NCBI GenBank assembly: GCA_017631725.1
Contig: JAGBSS010000218.1
Span: 1-12,217, forward strand
Direction: 5' to 3'
From: Clostridia bacterium
Lineage (GTDB): Bacteria > Bacillota > Clostridia > Christensenellales > Borkfalkiaceae
Length of the DNA: 12,217 nucleotides
The position numbers were made by a program, and so were the translations under genes. Shown one piece after another: positions 1-6,613 of the stretch. Numbering within the stretch: position 1 is the stretch's first letter; every line of letters begins with the position of its first letter. The notes beneath the pieces were generated by a model. The model worked only from the letters and a program-made list of their open reading frames with translations, did not search any database and had not been told where the DNA came from.

Positions 1-251
1 GATACGCTTTACCTAATAGCGAAATTATGATTCACCAACCTTTAGGTGGCGCTCAAGGTCAAGCGAGCGATATTCAAATTCAGGCAGAGCAAATTATTAA
101 AATTAAGCGCCGTTTAAACACTATTCTTGCTAAAAACACAGGTAGACCTGTAGAACAATTAGAAAAAGACACGGACAGAGATAATTATCTTTCCGCATTA
201 GATGCTAAAGAATACGGTTTAGTAGATGAAGTTATAGTTTCTAGACCATAA
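1..251 (+). CDS. clpP: ATP-dependent Clp protease proteolytic subunit ClpP (3' end only)
   Basis: This is the C-terminal part of ClpP, the serine peptidase that forms a double-ring chamber and degrades proteins fed in by ClpX or other Clp ATPases in the cytoplasm. The frame is open from base 3 and reads [17 protein letters not shown], a ClpP hallmark; the Met at 27 is internal and not a start. The catalytic His is in MIHQP (codon 33-35), and the catalytic Asp is the one in DRDNY (codon 180-182). The catalytic Ser lies upstream of the window. The end, [14 protein letters not shown], is a normal ClpP C-terminus. The gene sits 13 nt before clpX, so the two are probably cotranscribed. Identity is certain; only the N-terminal part is unseen. 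Confidence 0.97.
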   Translation, partial: YALPNSEIMIHQPLGGAQGQASDIQIQAEQIIKIKRRLNTILAKNTGRPVEQLEKDTDRDNYLSALDAKEYGLVDEVIVSRP

Positions 252-264
252 ACTTTGGAGATTT

Positions 265-1497
265 ATGAAAGAAGAATTAGAAAATCAATGTTGCTCGTTT
301 TGTGGTAAACCAAAATCAATGGTATCTAGGCTTATCGCAGGCCCAGAAGGGTTTTTCATTTGCAACGAGTGTATAGCAATTTGTCAAGACGTATTAAAAG
401 AAGACGAGGCTTTGGAGAAATCCTTAAGCCCCGTTAAACTTTTAAAGCCCCTTGAAATTAAAGAAAAGTTAGATGAATATATAGTTGGTCAAGATTCTGC
501 GAAAAAGGTTTTGTCCGTTGCAGTATATAACCATTATAAACGCATAAACTCATCAACTAAAAAAGGGGAAGTAGAACTTGATAAAAGCAACGTTTTATTG
601 TTAGGGCCAACGGGTAGCGGTAAAACCTTACTTGCAAAAACGCTTGCCCGTATTTTAGACGTGCCATTTGCCGTTGCCGATGCTACCACTTTAACCGAAG
701 CAGGCTACGTTGGTGAAGACGTTGAAAATATTTTATTAAAACTTATTCAAGCAGCCGATTTCGATATTAAAAGGGCAGAACGTGGCATTATCTATATTGA
801 TGAAATAGATAAAATAGCAAGAAAAAGCGAAAACGTTTCAATTACTCGAGACGTTTCTGGTGAAGGCGTTCAACAAGCACTTTTAAAAATTATTGAAAGC
901 ACCATTGCAAGCGTTCCACCACAAGGTGGCAGAAAGCACCCACAACAAGAATGTTTAAGAATTGATACTTCTAATATATTGTTTATATTGGGCGGTGCGT
1001 TTGTAGGACTTGATGAAATTGTTAAAAAAAGAAAGGAAAAATCAAGTTTAGGCTTTAATGCAAGGGTGAAAAGCACCGAAAAAGAAAGCGATTATGCTTA
1101 TTTAAGGGAAATTCAACCACAAGATTTAATTAAATATGGCCTTATTCCGGAGTTTGTTGGTAGAGTTCCCGTGACAGTAGGACTTCACCCCCTTGATGAA
1201 GATGCCTTAGTTTCTATTTTAGTAGAACCTAAAAACGCGTTAGTAAAACAATATAAAAAACTTATTGGTTTAGACAACGTAGAACTTGAAATAACCGACG
1301 ACGCCGTTCATGCAGTTGCAAGGCGTGCAGTAGAGTTGAAAACAGGGGCAAGGGGACTCCGTACGATTCTTGAAAACGTTATGATAGACACCATGTTTGA
1401 CGTTCCATCTATTGAAAATGCAGAAAAAGTTATAATAGATAAAGACGTTGTTTTAAACGGATCTACGCCAAAAATTATAAAAAAAGAGATTGCATAA
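265..1497 (+). CDS. clpX: ATP-dependent Clp protease ATP-binding subunit ClpX
   Basis: ClpX is the hexameric AAA+ unfoldase that recognises tagged or regulatory proteins, unfolds them and threads them into ClpP. All expected parts are visible in 410 residues. The N-terminal zinc domain has C10/C13 and C33/C36. Walker A is GPTGSGKT (114-121) and Walker B is IIYIDE (175-180). The substrate-gripping pore loop is GYVG (147-150), and the RKH loop is at 223-225. The ClpP-docking tripeptide is LGF (262-264) where IGF is usual. The arginine-finger region is GLIPEFVGR (292-300) and sensor 2 is GARGLR (361-366). A GGAG at 257-260 lies 4 nt before the ATG, slightly close but usable. Length and domain order are normal. 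No intrinsic terminator directly follows the gene. Confidence 0.98.
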   Translation: MKEELENQCCSFCGKPKSMVSRLIAGPEGFFICNECIAICQDVLKEDEALEKSLSPVKLLKPLEIKEKLDEYIVGQDSAKKVLSVAVYNHYKRINSSTKKGEVELDKSNVLLLGPTGSGKTLLAKTLARILDVPFAVADATTLTEAGYVGEDVENILLKLIQAADFDIKRAERGIIYIDEIDKIARKSENVSITRDVSGEGVQQALLKIIESTIASVPPQGGRKHPQQECLRIDTSNILFILGGAFVGLDEIVKKRKEKSSLGFNARVKSTEKESDYAYLREIQPQDLIKYGLIPEFVGRVPVTVGLHPLDEDALVSILVEPKNALVKQYKKLIGLDNVELEITDDAVHAVARRAVELKTGARGLRTILENVMIDTMFDVPSIENAEKVIIDKDVVLNGSTPKIIKKEIA

Positions 1498-1500
1498 CGC

Positions 1501-1550
1501 AAAAAAACAGGCAAAAAATAATTAAAAAAAGTTAAAAAAACTTGTAAAAA
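1501..1550 (+). promoter_or_regulatory. phased A-tracts upstream of the S10 operon promoter
   Basis: Five runs of 5 to 7 adenines lie at 1501-1507, 1513-1518, 1524-1530, 1534-1540 and 1546-1550. Their centres are about 10 to 11.5 bases apart, close to one helical turn, which is the known arrangement for intrinsically curved DNA. The nearest runs fall roughly 50 to 75 bases before the predicted start site, where A-rich UP elements contact the alpha subunit of RNA polymerase. That they raise promoter strength is an inference. Confidence 0.55.
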
Positions 1551-1564
1551 CCCCTTAAATTCGT

Positions 1565-1593
1565 TTGACAAGGCTTGTAATATTTAATATAAT
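1565..1593 (+). promoter_or_regulatory. consensus sigma-A promoter of the S10-spc operon
   Basis: A perfect -35 box TTGACA (1565-1570) is followed by a 17-base spacer and a perfect -10 box TATAAT (1588-1593). The predicted start of transcription is the G at about 1600. It is the only full-consensus promoter I see in the window and it points into rpsJ. No extended -10 TG motif is present. It probably drives all genes from rpsJ to secY and beyond. Confidence 0.88.
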
Positions 1594-1620
1594 ATTTAAG
1601 CTGTGTAATTTGGGTTGATG

Positions 1621-1662
1621 CGGAAAGTTACTTAAATTGCTTAATTGCAAAGATAATTTCCG
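1621..1662 (+). promoter_or_regulatory. first leader hairpin
   Basis: CGGAAA (1621-1626) pairs with TTTCCG (1657-1662). The stem continues as TTA (1628-1630) with TAA (1654-1656) past a bulged G1627. After an internal loop, TTGC (1637-1640) pairs with GCAA (1647-1650) around a TTAATT loop. There is no T-tract, so it is not a terminator. It could be the ligand-sensing domain of the leader, which is inference only. Confidence 0.5.
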
Positions 1663-1686
1663 TTGACAAGTGTGGGGGCTAGACCT

Positions 1687-1726
1687 CTGCGACTAACTTC
1701 ATAGAAGATAGTAAAGTCATTCGCAG
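1687..1726 (+). promoter_or_regulatory. candidate antiterminator hairpin in S10 leader
   Basis: CTGCGA (1687-1692) pairs perfectly with TCGCAG (1721-1726). Inside, CTA (1693-1695) pairs with TAG (1709-1711), and CTTC (1697-1700) pairs with GAAG (1704-1707) around an ATA loop, with one A-A mismatch between the two helices. A nine-base bulge (1712-1720) is left on the 3' side. Its 3' arm overlaps the 5' arm of the terminator, so the two folds exclude each other. It also competes with the small G-rich hairpin just upstream. Confidence 0.5.
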
Positions 1727-1765
1727 CGACTTATAAAAGTTTAAGTATCGGCGAATGATTTTTTT
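1713..1765 (+). terminator. intrinsic terminator within S10 leader
   Basis: TCATTCGC (1717-1724) pairs perfectly with GCGAATGA (1751-1758) and is followed by seven T residues (1759-1765). The stem extends inward with CG (1727-1728) to CG (1749-1750) and ACTTA (1729-1733) to TAAGT (1742-1746), leaving an eight-base loop. AAAG (1713-1716) can pair with the first T residues. On the opposite strand no T-tract follows the hairpin, so it acts in the + direction. Lying 81 bases before rpsJ and after the promoter, it would stop transcription early unless prevented. It is also the only good terminator between clpX and rpsJ. Confidence 0.75.
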
Positions 1766-1846
1766 ATTATCAAAAATATGACACACACGGCAAAGTGAAC
1801 ACTAAACCACAGCACACAAAAAAGTTAGGAAAAAAGGAGAAGAAAA

Positions 1847-2146
1847 ATGGCAAGTCAAAAAATCAGAATTAAACTTATGTCTTATGACGTAGAAATGCTC
1901 GACAGTGCGGCTTCTACTATAGTAGAAACCATGAAAAAGTCTGGCGCGAAAATTAGTGGTCCTGTTCCACTTCCAACGGAAAAGGAAATCGTAACTATAC
2001 TTCGTTCACCACACAAATATAAAGATTCACGTGAGCAATTCGAAATTAGAACTCATAAGAGACTTATCGATATTTATTCACCAAACGTTAAGTTGTTAGA
2101 CAGCATACACTTACCAGCAGGTGTAGATATCAAAATTAAATTGTAA
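1847..2146 (+). CDS. rpsJ: 30S ribosomal protein S10 (uS10)
   Basis: S10 sits in the head of the small subunit and, in well-studied bacteria, also serves as the NusE antitermination factor with NusB. The core is clear: [10 protein letters not shown] near the N-terminus, then [11 protein letters not shown], then [16 protein letters not shown], ending [11 protein letters not shown]. At 99 residues it is slightly short because the stretch between RLIDI and LPAGVD is 12 residues where Escherichia coli has 15. AGGAG at 1835-1839 lies 7 nt before the ATG. It is the first gene of the operon, directly after the structured leader, so its expression should report the leader's behaviour. Identity is certain. 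Confidence 0.98.
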   Translation: MASQKIRIKLMSYDVEMLDSAASTIVETMKKSGAKISGPVPLPTEKEIVTILRSPHKYKDSREQFEIRTHKRLIDIYSPNVKLLDSIHLPAGVDIKIKL

Positions 2147-2169
2147 AATATAAACATTATATATTATAT

Positions 2170-2177
2170 GGAGGTGA
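2170..2177 (+). promoter_or_regulatory. extended Shine-Dalgarno of rplC
   Basis: GGAGGTGA matches eight consecutive positions of the usual 16S anti-Shine-Dalgarno complement and lies 9 nt before the rplC ATG. It is among the longest matches in the window. It follows an A/T-only tract in the 40-nt rpsJ-rplC spacer, which should keep the site single-stranded. Confidence 0.75.
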
Positions 2178-2186
2178 ACTTTATCT

Positions 2187-2819
2187 ATGAATAAAGCAAT
2201 CATTGGAAGAAAGTTGGGTATGACACAGCTCTTTACCCCAGAAGGAAAGGTAATTCCTGTAACCGTTATCGAAGCAGGTCCATGTCCTGTAGTTCAAGTT
2301 AAAACCTTGGAAAGAGATGGATATTCTGCAGTTAAGTTAGGTTTCTCCGAAGTAGAAGAGAAAAAACTTAACAAACCAGAAGCAGGTCTTTTCAAAAAGA
2401 CCGGAATCGCTCCACAAAAAGTTTTAAAAGAATTTAAACTTGATGGTGCAGATTCAATGGCAGTAGGTACTGTAATCACATGCGACACTTTTGTTGCTGG
2501 CGACAAAGTAGACGTATCTGGTGTATCTAAAGGTCACGGTTATACCGGTGTTATTAAAAGATGGAACAATCACAGGCTTAAAGAAACCCACGGCGTAGGC
2601 CCTGTACACAGAGAAGTTGGTTCTATGGGTGCAAACAGCAGTCCATCAAGGGTATTTAAAGGCAAGAAAATGGCCGGTCAATACGGTCACGAAAACGTAA
2701 CGATCTTAAACCTTGAAGTTGTTAAGGTTGACAAGGAAAGAAACGCAATTTTAGTAAAAGGCGCAGTTCCAGGTCCTGTAAAAAGCATCGTTTACATTAG
2801 AAACAGCGTAAAAGCGTAA
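2187..2819 (+). CDS. rplC: 50S ribosomal protein L3 (uL3)
   Basis: L3 is an early assembly protein of the large subunit whose long loop reaches toward the peptidyl transferase centre. The 210-residue length is normal. It opens with [16 protein letters not shown], has the conserved [13 protein letters not shown] region (114-126) and the loop [20 protein letters not shown] (145-164), and ends with a typical VKSIVYIRN strand. Ala149 occupies the position of the Gln that PrmB methylates in Escherichia coli, so that modification is not expected here. The start follows a GGAGGTGA site after a 40-nt spacer. The stop TAA begins the AGGAG of rplD. Confidence 0.98.
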   Translation: MNKAIIGRKLGMTQLFTPEGKVIPVTVIEAGPCPVVQVKTLERDGYSAVKLGFSEVEEKKLNKPEAGLFKKTGIAPQKVLKEFKLDGADSMAVGTVITCDTFVAGDKVDVSGVSKGHGYTGVIKRWNNHRLKETHGVGPVHREVGSMGANSSPSRVFKGKKMAGQYGHENVTILNLEVVKVDKERNAILVKGAVPGPVKSIVYIRNSVKA

Positions 2820-2831
2820 GGAGAAAAGATT

Positions 2832-3458
2832 ATGCCAAATGTTAAATTATTTGATATGAAAGCAAACGAAGTAGGCACTGTCAATTTGTCCGATGCGTTA
2901 TTTAATGCAGAATATAACGAGTCTGTAATTCACCAAGCAGTAGTTACAAGGCTTGCTAACGAAAGACAGGGCACAAAAAGCACATTAACCAGAAGCGAAG
3001 TTCGTGGCGGTGGTGCAAAACCTTGGAGACAAAAAGGAACAGGTAGAGCAAGACAAGGTTCTATTAGATCCCCACAATGGGTTAAAGGTGGCGTAGTATT
3101 TGCACCAAAATCTAGGGATTTCTCTAAAAAGATGAACCTTAAAGCAAAACAAGTTGCACTTTTCTCTGCACTTTCCCAAAAATTAAGAGATGACCAAATT
3201 ATTTTAATTGACGACATTAAAGTAGAAAATGCAAAAACAAAGGAAATGGCAGCATTCTTAAAAGCGTTCAAATTAGAAAAATCTGTTCTTATCGTAATGG
3301 ATAACGCAGATGAAGCAGTTTTAAGAGCAAGCGCAAACCTTGAAAAGGTATCTACTCTTCCAGTAAGCCAATTAAACACATACGACGTTGTTAAAAACGC
3401 AAACGTGGTTATTTCTAAAAAGGCAATTGAACAAATCGAGGAGGTCTATGGAGAATAA
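2832..3458 (+). CDS. rplD: 50S ribosomal protein L4 (uL4)
   Basis: L4 binds domain I of 23S rRNA, and its extended loop lines the exit tunnel. In 208 residues the loop is clear: LTRSEVRGGGAKPWRQKGTG (52-71) then RARQGSIRSPQWVKGGVVF (72-90). A C-terminal Rossmann-like half includes SVLIVMDNAD (151-160). AGGAG (2819-2823) overlaps the rplC stop and lies 8 nt before the ATG. The stop overlaps the rplW start by one base (TAATG), which favours coupled translation. In Escherichia coli L4 represses its own S10 operon through the leader, so it is an obvious but untested candidate ligand for the leader at 1600-1846. Confidence 0.98.
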   Translation: MPNVKLFDMKANEVGTVNLSDALFNAEYNESVIHQAVVTRLANERQGTKSTLTRSEVRGGGAKPWRQKGTGRARQGSIRSPQWVKGGVVFAPKSRDFSKKMNLKAKQVALFSALSQKLRDDQIILIDDIKVENAKTKEMAAFLKAFKLEKSVLIVMDNADEAVLRASANLEKVSTLPVSQLNTYDVVKNANVVISKKAIEQIEEVYGE

Positions 3459-3748
3459 TGACTGCACACGATATTATTAAAAAGCCCCTTCTCTCTGAAA
3501 AGAGTTATGCGGGCATAAAGGATAAAAAATATTCCTTTGTTGTTGAAAAATCTGCTAACAAAACTCAGATTAAACTCGCTATAGAAGAAATTTTCGGCGT
3601 AAAAGTTGAAAAAGTATACACGGCGAACGTTCACGGTAAGTTGAAAAGACAAGGCAAGTATGAAGGTTATACTTCAGATTACAAAAAGGCCATCGTTCAA
3701 CTTAAGAAAGATAGCAAATCGATTGAATTCTTCGATTCGTTATCATAA
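3458..3748 (+). CDS. rplW: 50S ribosomal protein L23 (uL23)
   Basis: L23 lies at the tunnel exit and docks trigger factor and the signal recognition particle. The 96-residue length is typical. It begins [17 protein letters not shown], carries the [20 protein letters not shown] helix-strand (33-52) and the basic loop [12 protein letters not shown] (59-70), and ends in [17 protein letters not shown]. The ATG shares its A with the rplD stop. Two binding sites are possible: AGGAGG at 3439-3444 (13 nt away) and GGAG at 3450-3453 (4 nt away). The overlap suggests most initiation comes from ribosomes finishing rplD. Confidence 0.97.
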   Translation: MTAHDIIKKPLLSEKSYAGIKDKKYSFVVEKSANKTQIKLAIEEIFGVKVEKVYTANVHGKLKRQGKYEGYTSDYKKAIVQLKKDSKSIEFFDSLS

Positions 3749-3762
3749 AAGGAGGCAAACAA

Positions 3763-4590
3763 ATGGCTATTAAAAGATATAAACCGACCTCTTCTGCAAG
3801 AAGATTTATGACGGTTAGTGCCTACGATGAAATCACGACGACTAAACCTGAAAAATCTCTTCTTGAAGATCAAAGAAAGAGTGGCGGTAGAAACTTCCAA
3901 GGTAAAATAACCGTTCGTCACATTGGTGGCGGTAACAGAAGAAAATATCGTATTATAGACTTCAAACGTGCTAAAGACGGTATTCCAGCAACTGTTAAAA
4001 CCATTGAATACGATCCAAACCGTTCAGCTAACATCGCATTATTACAATATGCAGACGGCGCAAAGACTTATATCCTTGCTCCTGTTGGCTTAAAAGTAGG
4101 TGACAAACTTTTATCAGGTGAAACTGCGGATATCAAATCAGGTAACGCTTTAAAACTTAAAGATATTCCTGTTGGTACTATGGTTCACAACATTGAACTT
4201 CAACCTGGTAAAGGCGGACAACTTGCAAGAGCAGCAGGTATGAGCGCACAAATTATGGCTCGTGACGAAAAATACGTGACCATTAAAATGCCAAGTGGTG
4301 AAATGAGATACATTCTCGCTAACTGCAAAGCAACCATTGGTCAAGTTGGTAATTTAGAACACGAAATTATTAGAATTGGTAAAGCAGGTAAGACCAGATA
4401 TTTGGGTATTCGTCCTACCGTACGTGGTGTTGTTATGAACCCATGTGATCACCCACACGGTGGTGGTGAAGGTAAATCTCCAATCGGTATGCCTGGTCCT
4501 GTAACTCCATGGGGTAAACCAGCTCTTGGTTACAAGACTAGAAAGCATAAGAAAGCTTCTAACAAACTTATCATTACAAGGATAAATTAA
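3763..4590 (+). CDS. rplB: 50S ribosomal protein L2 (uL2)
   Basis: L2 is one of the most conserved large-subunit proteins, needed for subunit joining and for integrity of the peptidyl transferase centre. All 275 residues are in place: [19 protein letters not shown] at the start, [20 protein letters not shown] (41-60), the [10 protein letters not shown] segment (150-159), and the signature [20 protein letters not shown] (229-248). The signature includes the His region matching functionally important His229 of Escherichia coli. The C-terminus [15 protein letters not shown] is typical. GGAGG at 3751-3755 lies 7 nt before the ATG. The TAA stop runs into the GGAG of rpsS. Confidence 0.98.
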   Translation: MAIKRYKPTSSARRFMTVSAYDEITTTKPEKSLLEDQRKSGGRNFQGKITVRHIGGGNRRKYRIIDFKRAKDGIPATVKTIEYDPNRSANIALLQYADGAKTYILAPVGLKVGDKLLSGETADIKSGNALKLKDIPVGTMVHNIELQPGKGGQLARAAGMSAQIMARDEKYVTIKMPSGEMRYILANCKATIGQVGNLEHEIIRIGKAGKTRYLGIRPTVRGVVMNPCDHPHGGGEGKSPIGMPGPVTPWGKPALGYKTRKHKKASNKLIITRIN

Positions 4591-4600
4591 GGAGAACGGT

Positions 4601-4879
4601 ATGAGCAGAAGTGTTAAGAAAGGTCCTTACGTAGAACCTAAACTCTTAAAGAGAATAGAAGAATTAAACGAAAAGAACGAAAAGAAAGTTCTTAAAACCT
4701 GGTCAAGAGCTTCCACCATATTTCCACAAATGGTAGGTCATACCATTGCGGTTTACGATGGAAAGAAGCACGTTCCCGTATACGTGACCGAAGATATGGT
4801 TGGTTGCAAACTCGGTGAATTTGCTCCAACTAGAACCTTTAAGGGACACGGTGGTGAAAAATCTACCGGTGGCAGATAG
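4601..4879 (+). CDS. rpsS: 30S ribosomal protein S19 (uS19)
   Basis: S19 binds the head of the small subunit with S13 near the A-site tRNA and the bridge to the large subunit. The 92 residues show [20 protein letters not shown] at the N-terminus and the family signature [20 protein letters not shown] (40-59), followed by [14 protein letters not shown] (70-83). Cys69 stands where His is common just before KLGEF. GGAG at 4591-4594 is 6 nt from the ATG. The TAG stop is part of the TAGGAGG site used by rplV. Confidence 0.98.
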   Translation: MSRSVKKGPYVEPKLLKRIEELNEKNEKKVLKTWSRASTIFPQMVGHTIAVYDGKKHVPVYVTEDMVGCKLGEFAPTRTFKGHGGEKSTGGR

Positions 4880-4889
4880 GAGGCTAAAG

Positions 4890-5276
4890 ATGGCAAGAAA
4901 TATCAGAGAAAAAACCGCTCGTATTGCGGAAAATAAAGATAGACGCCCAAAAGCAGTAGCAAAACATATAAGGATTTCTCCTTATAAAGTAAGAATCGTC
5001 CTCGATATTATTAGAGGTAAAGGTTATAAAGAAGCAGTTGCAATTTTGGAAAACACTCCAAAGTCTGCTTCCGAACCAATTAAAAAGGTTCTTATGTCTG
5101 CAGCTGCAAACGCAGAACACAACTTAGGAATGGTTAAAGACGACCTTTTTGTAGCAGCTTGCTACGCAGATCAAGGTCCTACTTTAAAAAGAGTTCAACC
5201 TGTTTCTAAAGGCAGAGCTTACAGAATTCTTAAGCGCACCAGCCACATAACAGTGGTTCTTGATGCAAGGGCATAG
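4890..5276 (+). CDS. rplV: 50S ribosomal protein L22 (uL22)
   Basis: L22 spans the large subunit and its beta-hairpin forms part of the exit-tunnel constriction. I place the start at 4890, giving MARNIREK and 128 residues. AGGAGG (4878-4883) is 6 nt upstream, and the longer reading from 4800 would lie inside rpsS. The core begins at [16 protein letters not shown] (20-35), and the tunnel hairpin and end read [20 protein letters not shown] (98-117) and SHITVVL. About 18 charged residues precede the usual start of the family core, an N-terminal extension. The TAG stop is fused to the AGGAGG of rpsC. Confidence 0.97.
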   Translation: MARNIREKTARIAENKDRRPKAVAKHIRISPYKVRIVLDIIRGKGYKEAVAILENTPKSASEPIKKVLMSAAANAEHNLGMVKDDLFVAACYADQGPTLKRVQPVSKGRAYRILKRTSHITVVLDARA

Positions 5277-5287
5277 GAGGAAGCATA

Positions 5288-5956
5288 ATGGGACAGAAAG
5301 TTAATCCGCACGGTTTAAGAGTCGGAATAATTAAAAACTGGGATACTCAATGGATTGCTGGCAAAAAAGATTTTGCCTTAAATCTTAAAGAAGACTACGA
5401 TATAAGGGTTGCTTTAAAGAATAAATACGCACAAGCAGCTATTTCCAAAATCGTTATCGAACGTGCAGCACAAAGAGTTATAATAACAATATTTACCGCA
5501 AGACCTGGTGTTTTAATTGGTAAACAAGGTAGCGAAATAGAAATTATTAAAAAGACTGTTGCTAAAATTGCAAAAGGCAAGTAAATTGCTATTAACATTT
5601 CAGAAGTTAAAAAGCCTGATGCAGATGCACAACTCGTAGCAGAAGGAATTGCAACGCAAATTGAAAAGCGTGTTTCTTTCAGAAGAGCAATGAAACAAGC
5701 AATCTCAAGGTCAATGAGAAGTGGAATTAAAGGTGTTAAGGTTACCGTTAGCGGTAGACTTGATGGTGCTGAAATAGCACGTAGCGAAAGCTATCATGAA
5801 GGTTCTATTCCTCTTCAAACCTTAAGAGCAGATATCGATTATGGTTTTGCAGAAGCGCACACCACCTTTGGTATTATTGGTATTAAATGCTGGATATACA
5901 AAGGCGAAGTTATTGGCGCTCCTAAGAAAAAACCCGTTGAAGGAGGCGAAGCTTAA
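5288..5956 (+). pseudogene. rpsC: 30S ribosomal protein S3 (uS3), reading frame interrupted by TAA at codon 99
   Basis: S3 lines the mRNA entry channel and is essential. The frame is fully S3-like from [20 protein letters not shown] to the end (222 codons). It includes the KH-domain GKQG loop (78-81), [33 protein letters not shown] and [20 protein letters not shown]. Codon 99 (5582-5584) is TAA, yet the same frame continues with [20 protein letters not shown], so nothing is shifted or lost. The stop sits just before the last KH strand, so the 98-residue product should not fold properly. The first ATG after it is at 5690 (codon 135) without a ribosome binding site. One base change from AAA, CAA or GAA would explain it. 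Sequencing error, recent mutation and readthrough are all possible. AGGAGG lies at 5275-5280, 7 nt before the ATG. Confidence 0.9.
5582..5584 (+). other. in-frame TAA inside rpsC
   Basis: The reading frame goes GGC AAG TAA ATT GCT with clear S3 homology on both sides. In the corresponding place Bacillus-type S3 proteins read GKK before the INI strand, so Lys AAA changed to TAA fits best. TAA is the true stop of 18 of the 23 genes whose ends are visible, including rpsC itself, so a changed genetic code is unlikely. Confidence 0.92.
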
Positions 5957-5958
5957 TT

Positions 5959-6405
5959 ATGTTAATGCCTAAACGTGTTAAAAGAAGAAGAGTGCACCGT
6001 GGTAGAATGACCGGTAAGTGCAACAAAGGCAATACAATAGCATACGGCGATTACGGTTTAGTAGCAACCGAACCAGGTTGGATTAAATCAAATCAAATTG
6101 AAGCAGCCCGTGTTGCTATGACAAGATTTATCAAACGTGGTGGTAAAGTATGGATAGACATATTCCCACACAAACCTGTAACAAAGAAACCTGCTGATAG
6201 CCGTATGGGTAGCGGTAAAGGTTCTGTAGAATTCTGGGTTGCTGTTGTTAAACCAGGTAGAGTTCTTTTCGAAATGTCTGGTGTATCAGAAGAAATAGCA
6301 AAAGAAGCAATGCGTCTCGCAGGTCACAAACTTCCTGTTAAAACGAAGTTTATGAAGAAAGAGACTGTAAAACAAGAAATTATTGAAGAAGGCGGTGAAG
6401 GTTAA
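5959..6405 (+). CDS. rplP: 50S ribosomal protein L16 (uL16)
   Basis: L16 helps place tRNA in the A and P sites of the large subunit. It begins [19 protein letters not shown], a standard L16 start, and carries [20 protein letters not shown] (45-64) and [20 protein letters not shown] (82-101). Arg82 matches the Arg that is hydroxylated in Escherichia coli L16. Its 148 residues include an acidic tail ending EEGGEG. AGGAGG (5941-5946) lies inside the end of rpsC, 12 nt before this ATG, and the next in-frame ATG at 5965 would be too far. The stop overlaps the rpmC start as TAATG. It follows rpsC by 2 nt, so premature termination in rpsC could reduce its translation by loss of coupling. Confidence 0.97.
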   Translation: MLMPKRVKRRRVHRGRMTGKCNKGNTIAYGDYGLVATEPGWIKSNQIEAARVAMTRFIKRGGKVWIDIFPHKPVTKKPADSRMGSGKGSVEFWVAVVKPGRVLFEMSGVSEEIAKEAMRLAGHKLPVKTKFMKKETVKQEIIEEGGEG

Positions 6406-6602
6406 TGAAAACGAAAGAAATCCGCGAATTAACTATTGAAGAACTTAATGCTAAACTTAAGGAATTATCCGAAGAGTTATTCAACCTTCGTTTCCGCCAT
6501 GCAATTGGCCAGCTTGAAAATTCCGCGTCTTTAAAAACTTGCAAAAAAGATATTGCAAAAGTAAAGACGATTCTCAAAGAAAAGGAAAGTCAAAAGGCGT
6601 AG
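6405..6602 (+). CDS. rpmC: 50S ribosomal protein L29 (uL29)
   Basis: L29 is a small two-helix protein at the tunnel exit beside L23. The 65 residues read [20 protein letters not shown] and then LFNLRFRHAIGQLENSASLK (26-45), the family signature, and end in a basic helix. The ATG overlaps the rplP stop (TAATG). Its binding site, AAGGCGGTGA (6389-6398, 6 nt away), has one mismatch to the ideal AAGGAGGTGA, because these bases also encode the Gly-rich L16 tail. Coupling to rplP is therefore probably important. The stop is TAG, merged with GGAG before rpsQ. Confidence 0.97.
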   Translation: MKTKEIRELTIEELNAKLKELSEELFNLRFRHAIGQLENSASLKTCKKDIAKVKTILKEKESQKA

Positions 6603-6613
6603 GAGTGTGAAAT

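Larger units (their letters stand above)
1600..1846 (+). promoter_or_regulatory. structured S10 operon leader, candidate transcription attenuator
   Basis: This untranslated leader runs from the predicted start site to the rpsJ ATG. It contains, in order, a hairpin (1621-1662), a small G-rich hairpin (GGGGG at 1674-1678 with CCTCT at 1684-1688), a candidate antiterminator (1687-1726), an intrinsic terminator (1713-1765), and an unstructured CA-rich tract (about 1780-1820) before the Shine-Dalgarno AGGAG (1835-1839). The antiterminator and terminator share bases 1721-1724 and cannot form together. No leader peptide with a ribosome binding site is apparent, so a protein, RNA or small-molecule ligand is more likely than ribosome-stalling control. 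In Escherichia coli, L4 attenuates its S10 operon through a leader. Whether this leader works similarly is unknown, and it may belong to a described RNA family that I cannot search. Confidence 0.6.

Noticed and set aside
1529..1543. AAGTT/AACTT inverted repeat after clpX as a terminator
   Set aside because: The stem is five A/T-rich pairs with an all-A loop and no T-tract follows.
1618..1635. Tiny leader peptides (MRKVT at 1618, MTHTAK at 1778)
   Set aside because: Neither has a Shine-Dalgarno sequence or a run of regulatory codons; both are of the length expected by chance.
1663..1691. Second TTGACA in the S10 leader as another promoter
   Set aside because: Nothing resembling TATAAT occurs about 17 bases downstream; the region is GC-rich there.
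2141..2169. Promoter in the A/T-rich rpsJ-rplC spacer
   Set aside because: TTGTAA with TTATAT is too weak to claim and A/T-only sequence gives such matches by chance.
2728..2756. TTGACA inside rplC as internal promoter
   Set aside because: The hexamer 17 bases downstream is TTAGTA, a poor -10, and TTGACA simply encodes part of the conserved KVDK stretch.
4800..4889. Upstream start giving a 158-residue L22
   Set aside because: The extra 30 residues overlap rpsS in another frame and are unlike L22, and the ATG at 4890 has AGGAGG 6 nt before it.
5582..5584. TAA reassigned to an amino acid
   Set aside because: TAA ends 18 clearly complete genes in this window, including rpsC itself at 5954-5956.
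5690..5956. Separate 88-residue gene starting [10 protein letters not shown]
   Set aside because: It is the in-frame C-terminal part of S3 after the TAA at 5582; the ATG has no ribosome binding site and lies inside a conserved helix. Annotated as part of rpsC.
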